Under the pieces are notes generated by a model that saw nothing but the letters and a program-made list of their open reading frames with translations, ran no database searches and was not told where the DNA came from. A stretch of 13,072 nt of DNA from Spirogloea muscicola (Eukaryota > Streptophyta > Zygnematophyceae > Spirogloeales > Spirogloeaceae): NCBI GenBank assembly GCA_009602725.1, contig WELB01000161.1, forward strand, positions 135,307-148,378, read 5' to 3'. Both the position numbers and the translations under genes were made by a program. The first letter of the stretch is position 1. Every line of letters starts with the position of its first letter. Shown here piece after piece: positions 1 through 9,058 of the stretch.

Positions 1-154
1 CTCCAACCCCCCCCGTTCTATCTCCGCTCTCCCCCTCCCACGCCCTCCCATAAGCCCTCCCAGGAAAAGCTTAGCCTCACTCCGCCCGCCGCTGTCTCCC
101 CTGCAGCCGCCGCCGCCGCCGCCGCCGCCGCCACCGCCGCCGCCGCCGGACACC
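1..154 (+). promoter_or_regulatory. C/T-rich 5' leader of the At17.1-like gene
   Basis: The stretch before the start codon at 155 is very rich in C and T and poor in G until the GCC run begins. No TATA-like motif is visible, so it is probably 5' UTR and the core promoter lies outside the window. The start codon sits in a good plant context (CACC ATG GG). Confidence 0.5.
106..148 (+). repeat. (GCC)n microsatellite in the 5' UTR
   Basis: Nine uninterrupted GCC units run from 106 to 132, then an ACC unit breaks the array and four more GCC units follow. The array ends six bases before the start codon at 155. Its position suggests it is transcribed in the leader, where length variation could affect translation; that effect is inference. 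Confidence 0.9.
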
Positions 155-1068
155 ATGGGCTCCCTCATGGCGGGCTGGAGCTCCACGCCGCGCTCTCCAA
201 AAGGCAATCGCTCCACAAAATCACGGCTCCTCCCCCCCGAAATCCCCCACCCTCCCACTACTCCTTGGCAGCCATTGCCGGGAGCAGCAGCGCTTGCCAG
301 TCCTTTCACTGCGGTGCTGCAGCAAAGCTGACGAGATTGTAACGTGGGCTGCCGCTGCCACTCGCTGTTGCGGATGTTGGGCAGCCTGAGCTATCCACTG
401 CTCGCCATAAGCTGAGCGGCTCGCGAGGTCCTGCTGCGGCAGTGCTGGGCCGCCGCAAGTCCTTCACCGAGGACGAGGTGGAGTCGTTCTGGGCCGCGCG
501 GCGCGCCGCGGCCGCAGCCTCGGACGACGCTGCCGCAGCCTCGTCCGCCGCCGGCGGCGGTGACAGGCACCTCGCGACCGTCCCGGAGACGGTGAGCTTC
601 GGCCTGACTGCAGTGCCGCCGCCATCATCGCGCCGCTGCAGCCATGCCGCCGTGCCAGAAGCTGACCCCGTGGTGCTTCGCCGACAGCAGGTCCGCCAGG
701 ATGGTGCCGCCGCAGCGGCTGCAGGGCCATTCACCGGCTCCGAGCCCGACAACCTCAGCGCCGCCGCCAAAAAGGCCATTGTCAAAGACTGGTGCGTCGA
801 GTGGCCAGTACAGGCAAGCCCAAATTTTTCCAGTGACTACCGCAGCTCGCCGGCTGATGCAGCCGGCGGTGCTCTGAGCGCTTGCAGGTGGACGCGCAGC
901 AACTGGGCGTTCCTCAACGACCGTCCCGAAGCCACCTCCACCAGCACCAACGCCAACGGCGGTGCTCGCGGCAGCCTGCAGCACGACCTGGCCGCGCGCA
1001 ACACGCATGCGTCCGACCACTTCTCCTACCACGCCGCTGGCAGCTCCACTGCTGCAGTCAGCCACTAA
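155..1068 (+). CDS. At17.1-like plant protein (MGSLMAGW family), three exons
   Basis: Proposed exons are 155-203, 443-791 and 888-1068, giving 192 residues. The protein begins MGSLMAGWSSTPRSPK, continues with GRRKSFTEDEVESFW, has an Ala/Ser/Pro-rich low-complexity middle, and carries KDWWTRSNWAFLND about 60 residues before the stop. These three blocks in this order mark a plant-specific family that I know from Arabidopsis At17.1, a nematode-responsive gene; its biochemical function is unknown. Splice phases agree: exon 1 ends in phase 1 at AAAAG|GC and exon 2 starts after a pyrimidine-rich CAG at 442; exon 2 ends TG|GTGCGT and exon 3 starts after TTGCAG at 887, together rebuilding the WW pair. 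The first intron uses a GC donor, because no GT in matching phase gives a sensible junction. The start was chosen for the family N-terminus. The middle is unusually alanine-rich. Family assignment is firm, exon 1 end less so. Confidence 0.85.
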
Positions 1069-2082
1069 GAGGGGTTTGAACAACAGTAGCCGGCTGTATG
1101 CACTTCTGCCAAGAGCAGGAGGCTGAGGCCAACAGCGGCAGTGGTCATGGCTGTGGCTTCACACTGGCAGCCTGGCTCAGGTAGCGCACATGCCTTTCTC
1201 CGAGCTGCCATAAGGGCCACAGCAAAGCAGCAATACTCAGGTCGGCACTGCGCCACCCTTGCCCAGAGGAACGCGAGGGCAAATATCGGCAGCGGTCGCT
1301 GCCGATGTCAAGGCTGCGCACTTGCGGCCTGGCACAGCCTGCAACCACTTGTACACATGCCTACTTCTAGAGCTGCCATAGAGGGCCTTGTACAGGAGCT
1401 TTGTGCCAGTGGTCACAGTCAGCTTGCTACTGTCAAGTCATTGCCTGCACTGCAGGCTGACCACGCCGAGCTTGCCCTCGGCTTCTGCAAGCCTCGCCCT
1501 TAGTTTGGCAATTGGAATACATGGTTACGCACAGGCAATACTTGCTGCGTTACCTACAGCGCAAGCAGCTCGACTGTGGTGCTCGTATTGGCATAGTGGC
1601 CACCTGCCGCTATGCAGCTATGCCACGAGTTCGTGAAGGAGTGCACGAGGAGTTTTCTTTCATCACATGCAACAGATTCAGGCAGGCGGTTGACAAGCAG
1701 CAGAACCGATCCATGATAAACATTGACATAGACAATGCTGCGGCGTTTATGAGCGACGCAGCTCGCAGCGGCCGCTGGAATAGCACAACACTTGCAAATG
1801 GACTGCAACCCTGAGATTGCAAATGGGAGCAGGCTGCACTCCCCAGTTCTGGGGAGGAGGTGAAAGTAGAGAGGAGCACCACCAGGGGCAGTCTGCATAA
1901 AGCCAGCCAACAGCAACACTGTTTTCCTTATCATGTTGCCAAACCCGTGTCATGGCACACGGTCCTAGACACCAGATCTTTGGACAGGCATGCACATCCT
2001 CGATCAATTTGCTGGCAGAATATGTACGTCAGTCACTAGGTGCATTGGCAGGATGCCCATACATGCTAGGAGCGTCACCAAG
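1069..2082. other. Spacer between two convergent genes
   Basis: This kilobase lies between the stop codon of the plus-strand At17.1-like gene and the stop codon of the minus-strand RSH1 gene, so it must hold both 3' UTRs. No canonical AATAAA is visible on either strand. Open frames here are short, have no recognisable domain and lack matching splice sites. Nothing else is supported apart from an imperfect direct repeat. Confidence 0.7.
1164..1387 (+). repeat. Imperfect direct repeat of about 55 bases
   Basis: The segment 1164-1218 resembles 1329-1387. Shared words occur in the same order and similar spacing: CTGGCA then AGCCTG, CACATGCCT, GAGCTGCCATA and GGGCC. The copies are 165 bases apart and lie in the 3' UTR or intergenic sequence after the At17.1-like gene. 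Their origin is unknown; a local duplication that has since decayed is the simplest reading. Confidence 0.6.
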
Positions 2083-2731
2083 CTAGTCCTGAGGCCGGCG
2101 GGTAGTCTGAGGACTTTGCCACGTGCATCCTAGCGCGCAGCTCAGCACACCCTCCACTGCCGCCAACTGGTTGGCGACACCTGCCTGTTGGCATCACACA
2201 GAGATGCAAGCAAGGGACATTAGCAGCTTGCCTTGCTTTACATGACTCAATCCTGGTGCTGCACCAGAATATACCGATCTACTAACTGGCAAGCAGACAA
2301 AGCACCTACTAAATCAACAAAACAATATTGTCAGACAGTAGGGCATTTAGAGAGATACAGCGCAAACTTGACACATGGGGAATTTGAAGGCGAAGCTGAG
2401 CTAACCCTTACCAGATTGACAACACTATTGCTGCCTTCGACGTCAAAAAGCATGGTCCCAACACCAAGACTGCGATCAGTGCGCCCCTGTCAACAGTTGC
2501 GAGAGATAAGGCCAACTCAATAAGACATCTGAGCACCCTGCCCTGACATGGTTTAATAGCAACTCAGTATGGGTACAGCTCCATCATCATTGCGTCTACC
2601 AAGCTGACTAGGAGGCCTCTCTGAGAAGTCAATAGCCATCAGGTAATGTATGCGGGATATTGTGCATACGGCATGTGTGCAAATGGCAAGTCCTCTACTT
2701 GTGAGGATGCCAGACACATCTGCAAGGAGAC
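2083..2731 (-). other. RSH1: ACT domain of RSH1 (exons 19-21)
   Basis: Three short exons (2731-2670, 2486-2412, 2184-2083) encode the C-terminal ACT regulatory domain. The pieces read [20 protein letters not shown], then [18 protein letters not shown], then [20 protein letters not shown], followed by about a dozen residues and TAG at 2085-2083. They align with Arabidopsis RSH1 segments of the type GIIAEVTTVLAAEGIALCSC, RGLAVMLF and VDLVLGVLGWSSGCSW. The preceding exon ends in CLDRT plus one base, which joins here to give the glycine of the DR(K/T)G turn. In bacterial homologs ACT domains sense regulatory signals; the ligand in RSH1 is not known to me. Confidence 0.88.
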
Positions 2732-5700
2732 CTGCACAAGAATGAAAACAGGTGTACAGTCACACAGACACTTCAAGCCAGGCCCCCAGATGTCAAGGAA
2801 CAGGTCAACAGCTTGTACAAGTCAGAGGACACATAGCTCCAGCCACTACTGATGCATCCGCTTTAAGAGGACGCCCATAGTGATGCATGGAACAAGAAGG
2901 TTGTAGAAGCATGCGAGCACAATGGAAACATGAAGTCCAACTTGCTGTCTGTCTGTATAAAGTACACACCTGTCCTGTCCAAGCAGTTGACAATCACCCA
3001 CTGGACTGTGCGACCATTGGTAGCATGCCACATTGCCACCGTCTGAATCTGCCACTTGTCAAAGCCCAGTATGATCTTCGCGAGGTCGTCATCCTTCAGG
3101 CCCTGCCTTCGGCCGATAGATGCGATGGTGGGGCCGCTCATGCCAAGCCCAACCACCAGGGGACCTCCTTGTAAGGTGGGCCAGCCACTGACAGCCACCC
3201 AACCACTATCTTCCGAGGCCAGTAGCTCACTAGCTTGTGGAGGAAATCTGGCAACTCTAACATCTGGACCCCACGGTAGCGCCTCAGGGGGCCTCTCAGC
3301 TAACTTCTTGTTATGCTTCCCATTCACCTTCTTTGGCGAAGGCAAGCGGAAGGGCCTGCTGTCAGCTGTCTCCTGAGGCCAGCTATTCTCGAGGCTACCC
3401 TTTCCTGCCTGCGAGCCTGCTGCTGCACCATTCGTGCCACTCCTCAGAAGGAGCTCTTGCGCCAACTCCTGAGAAGCTGCTTCGTCTGATGTCGCGTACC
3501 CGTGAGTCGAGTAGGGGCCTTGAGACTGGCTTTCTTGTGGGCTCCCGGTTGAGAAGGACGACGTCGTGAAAGGCTCAGAAAGCGAACCGCTTATCTTACT
3601 GCCGCTCTCATGATCAGACGGTGGAGCCTCCGTACCTCTGCCAGAGGTCCTGGGTCCTGCCTTGGAAGCGGTCTCTGGTGTTACCGTGGAACTAGTGAGA
3701 AAATCCTGGACTTTGTCGGCAGTAATCTCCTCTGCTAGCTGGCCAGCCTGCTCTTTGAGAAACTGTACATAAGCCAAATTGGGTGTGTTAGCTCAGCTGA
3801 CAAAGACACCACTTTGTCATGGACCCTCACAGCTGACAGTATGACCTTCCAAGGCAGGTCAAGTGACCGAACTCTGGAGATTAGGCAAAATAGCGCCGCG
3901 AGCAAGAAGGGGCTGGAGTCACCTTGGTGAGCTTATGCCTGGCACTGCGTGTCCTTGCATGCTGCAACCACTGCTGATGAAGCTGGAATGTTTTCTTTGT
4001 GGAAGCACCCTGCGAAGAAATTTGTGACAGCTATCAGTATACGATGGCTTGACGAGTTTTTGACATATGTGCCCAAGAGCACCTTCACAACAAGGACTAG
4101 GAAGTCCACTGCCACTGCGCCTTGTTTTTTGGACATTTCTGCGCACGTCAAGAGAGCGATGCTAGAATAATAATGAAGACCTTGTCATGAAATATCGCAA
4201 CGACCCTTCAGCATGTTGCTGCAAGAGCAGCATGAGCATCAAAAGATTGAGATTCTCACATCGTAAGTGAGGACTTCTACAATGTCCGCATTTGTCAACC
4301 CAAAGGTTGGAGACACGAGATTGCCATTGACCTGGAAAAGCATAGCACCACAATCAACAAACAGATGTATACACAAAAAACAAGAATGTACTAAAAAGCA
4401 GAAAGACATCGAGATGTCCTGTATTTCGTATCTGCAGGTGCATCATGCTCGATCAGCTTCCTGATGCCGCTTCTAGTCATGCATAGAAGGGAGACTTACC
4501 TTAGCTCCCACCATCTTGTTGCCTACATCTGTATGGATATGATAAGCATAATCCACAACAGTCGCGCCCTTTGGCAAATTCTTGACCTGAATTTGAAGGA
4601 GCAGATTCTAAGTCCCAAGCTGTATGAGATTTTGACAGGAACACGAGCTGTGACTATCGCATGAGAGCAATGCGTTTAAGAAAAGAATCCTTGTAACAGC
4701 AACCAATGCAGAGGATGAATGTCAACTTCTCTAAGCAGTCACTCATTGCAACTGGCTAACATTATTCATACCTCGCCTTTGGGCGTAAAGATAAAAACGC
4801 GGGAACCAAGAAGGTCCCCAGTGATGGTGTCGACGAACTCCCGAGCGCTCATATTGCCCACAAATTCAGCTTGCCACTCTTTTATGGAGTTCAACCAGCT
4901 AACCTGCAGCATGACAAAGCTAGCAGATAAATGAGTGACCCCAAAAGCATCTTCTGACAAGCTGAATAATGGAGTCAACACAATATGCTCACTGTAAGAG
5001 GCCTGCTGCTAGATCTAAGATCTCCTCACACCTCTATTGTGACACTTATTAATGCTTGATATGCTTAATCGGGTCGTGATGCTCATTGATGCTTCATCGA
5101 CTCTCTTTAAGATCCAGCCTAGTGACAGCCTGCATACTTACATGTCAAGCACTAGCAAAATAGAGTTACATGTCAAGCACTAGCAAACTAGGATTTAGTG
5201 GGAGGTAAGAACGCACTCGTCTTGCAATATCAGCACCATCCCAGCGGCTCCAATCAGTAGAAAGCGGGTGGCCATTGATTGCAAGCCCATGCGGTCCTTT
5301 GGCAGCACCATTGCCACTCATGGCACCAGTGCTTATGGCAGCACCATTACTTGCACTTGCTTGCCTAGCAACCTGGGGTTCGCTACTTGAAGCACTTCTG
5401 CCACTGTGATGCGCAGCTATTCCCCACTCTGCAAGTTTGTCCATCTCCTCTGTTCTTATCTGTGCAAACAGTGGTACAATGATATTGAGTTTCATTGATT
5501 ATCCGGTCCATCGATGCTTGTAGATACAAGCACCAATGGATCACCTAAGGCATTTCAAGAGGCAGGTGCACAATCATCACCAAGGCAGTAGCAATGTCAA
5601 ATATATAAATGCAGCTGAAGGCGACACAAGCTGAACATGTGACCTCAAGCTAATGGATGAGCACCTGTATCTCCAGAGGGAAAATAGTCTTCGCTCCTCG

Positions 5701-8700
5701 GCCGCGGGGCAGTACAATGGTGTGAAGACTCTGATACCCATTTGGTTTGGGTGTGGCAATGTAGTCCTTCAACTGCAAGAGATGAGGATACATAAGTCAG
5801 GAGTGGATAGCATTCCAACATTGACCTGTTTCTCATTGACTAGTAATGGATGGCTTGATAGCATCGCTTTCCAAAGAAAGTCAGGTGCTTCTGGATATGT
5901 TATGCACTTTGTGATTAGCCTGCTCTGTTTCCTGCTCTGTGACTGCTCCTCGAGCTGTCAAGTTCCTGTAACTACATCATGGAGCAATGTGCACGATGAC
6001 AACAACTTACAGTGCCAGGAATTGGTGGCCACATAGCATGTAGAAGACCAAGCATATGATAACAGACTTGTTGCGGGTTACACACATCCCCTCTCTTTAT
6101 TCTTAGGATGATCCGCAACTGCAGCAATATGCTAAACTCATGTGTCAAGTACGCATATTGCAATTGAGCGACAGCAGTAATATTTGCAAGCCTCTTAACA
6201 TACAATGATGTTGTTGAGTATTCAGAAGCTGGTCAGACTGGACAAATGAACACATGGATCAGTAAGAGACACCTATTGTAGACCCAAATCAGCAGCCTTA
6301 GCAATGTCTGAGAATTTGGGATTTCCAGCAAGATTCGTGCAGAAGCACCTAGCACGACCTCGAGTGGCCAAGGCTACTGAGATTGCACCTGTGCTATGTC
6401 TTGAACATCGTCGACCCTAGATTTACTTTGCATCATCTTCTTATAGAGACTGCAAAACAGCAAGTAATGTGTTGGAAGGGGAATACTTGCATAATCTTAA
6501 CATTTTAGAAGGACTATCATGAGAGGAAGACGTTGTGCCAGGAAGGGAAGAGGATGTGCCAGGTAGGAATGTAGGCTTAGACCTATAACCAGAACAGGCG
6601 TACAACAGTCATGATGGATAAAGTGAGGTGCTTTACCTGTAAGGCTCCTTACAGAGGGTGCACACTTCTGCATTTAACGTAGTCAGGTCAAGGAACTTGT
6701 CCTTCTGTATTGCCTTCTTAAGGTTCACCTTTGCCTGAGCAACCTCACACACGCGCATGTCAGGCGCTCCTTATCATTCATGTTCAACTTCCTGAGACAC
6801 GTTGGAGCACATATGAGCTTCTTCCCTTCCCACAGGAACACAAAGGTAGAAAGTAAATACGACTTGCCAGCAATGTCGGAGCATCTTGTTACCTCTGATA
6901 TAACATCCTCCTGCTCCTTGCGGAGTACTTCAATGCGTTCCCTCATCTTTGCGTAATCCTCAGGATATGCATACATGAAGGACAGGTCCTCCAACTCCGA
7001 CTGTTGTGAAGCAAGAGAATCACTGGCTAAGAAGATAACAAATAGTGCTGCTGTACTGTAACATTATGGGCACAGCTGCAATGACAATGAAAGGAGTAGG
7101 AGGAGCATTTATACCTTTATGCGGTACATTCCCAGTAGTCTTGCCAGAGGAGCAAATACTTGCAACGTCTCACCAGCGATATACTTCTGTAAACATGCAA
7201 AGGTAAAGAGTCACTTTAGGGTGGAGTCTAGAGCATCAGCAAATAGAGTAGACACCCAAGAAATCAGAAACGTTTGCAAGACAGGCCAACCTCCTCCACG
7301 CTGCTAATGGAAGCATGCTAGAGCAAGTATGTGCACCTGCTTGTGAGCGGGCATGTGGGACAACGTGCGCATATTGTGCAACCTGTCTGCCAGCTTGACG
7401 ATGATCACACGTACCTGCAATTGAGAACAACATAAGAATTCGTCAGAGCTCATCATGCATCATAATCATGCAAAGTTGATACTTCTGCACGCAAACTCCC
7501 GAGGAGTGGGTCTGATTGCTCGACATCACCTCTTCCGTCATAGCAAGAAACATCTGCCGGAGGTCATCCGCTTTCACATCCTGTCCAAGGGCTTCCGACA
7601 TTTGGCATGACATCTTACCCAGCTTTGAGACCTGAACAGGCCAATCAAGGACGGTCACTACTGGGATGACAGATCACAATGTTACTGCAGACAAGCACGG
7701 TCGCATCTCTGTTCTAGCACTTCTACATTCCCAACAAATTGTTGGTACACCTGGTGATGACTTGGCAAACAAAAGATGACACCCATACACTAGAGTCATA
7801 CTGAGGAGGTGCTCCTGTGGGGTACCTTGGTCTCTCCTTCCACAATCCGCCTGACCGACTGTCCATACAACTCTTCGATCTGCTCAAAGGTGACCAACTC
7901 GGTGTCCTCCACCGTATCATGAAGCAGGCCTGCTGCGATTGTCTCCCAGTCCATCTCCTGCACTAAGTAAACTGAATTAGCAAATACGGGCTGAAGGATA
8001 AACCTGGCAGCACCTTCCATGTTCCACATAGATTGTTAACGAGCTACTAGTTGCTTCATGAGTGCATTAATGCAATCCAAGGATTAGGCAAGATAGGCAC
8101 ATACAAGGCCTCCAAGGATCCTGGCAACCTCCACTGGGTGTATAATGTAGGGTTCACCGCTCTTCCTCTTCTGTCCCTGGTGTGCTTTGAAAGCTAGCTG
8201 CAGTGCACAAGACAAAGCCATTAAGATCTAGTGCAAACCTGCTTGACCCGTCAGCATCGCTAGGGCAAGGAGACAGTGAAGCACGGAAGGCTATGACCTC
8301 ATCCACGACCTCTACAGCTGCGTGCCTTTGCCATCACATCTAGAAGGATACTCCCACATTATGCATTGTTGATCTGTAACACAGCTCCTGCAGCTGTGCC
8401 TGCAGCTGCAAACACAAGTGCCATCCACAGCAGCATTCCTTACCTCTAATGCATGTCTCACAGTCCGAAGCCTGGACGCGTCAAGATATTGGATGCTGGG
8501 CTGTAAGTCCTGCATCATGAGTAGATGTAGGAGCTATGCCATTAGAGACTTTGTACTTCAGAGGAGCTCCATGAAGGTAGATGCACAATCTAAGGAGGTA
8601 AACTGAGCTGAGATGTACGTGCCTAACAAGAGTATACAGCGAAGCATAATGCAGCAGGCTGAGGAGCTAGCTTGTCAAGGCCGGATGTCCTTAACCAGCT

Positions 8701-9026
8701 TCTCAGGCTGTATAACCAGCAGTGATGTTACTACCTTCTCATCTCCAAGATATGTCTGTAATTAGCCCAGCACAATACCGTCTGAAAGCAGCAGACGTTT
8801 ACGAGATTTCGAATTCACGACGGTGAGAGGAATTGAACCTCCTCCCTCTGGCGAGGCGCCGGCAGGGACGACCAGGGGCCGAGGAGCAATACCTGCCAGA
8901 GGCTGTCCGGCGTGACATTGCCGCTCCCCGCCTCGGCCGGGCCGGCGTTGGAGGCGTGCGGCGGGGGGGGCCCGCGCCGCTGCCTCCTCAGCNGCGCCGC
9001 GGCAGGCCACGGCGTCCATGACCACC

Positions 9027-9058
<32 letters not shown>

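Noticed and set aside
306-785. Minus-strand frame of 159 codons antisense to the At17.1-like gene
   Set aside because: It is a shadow of GC-rich, alanine-rich coding sequence on the plus strand and resembles no family.
1554-1934. Minus-strand frame containing SCVA...VYHGS, faintly like the RSH1 ACT domain
   Set aside because: The true ACT exons were found at 2731-2083 with correct splice sites, phases and a stop codon, so this resemblance is chance.
6525-6575. Two similar purine-rich words with GTGCCAGG in an RSH1 intron
   Set aside because: The match is short and imperfect and adds nothing beyond ordinary intron low complexity.
8811-8850. GGTTCAATTCC on the minus strand, like a tRNA T-arm
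   Set aside because: No matching acceptor stem, D-arm or anticodon arm lies upstream at tRNA distance; it falls in the first RSH1 intron and is probably chance.
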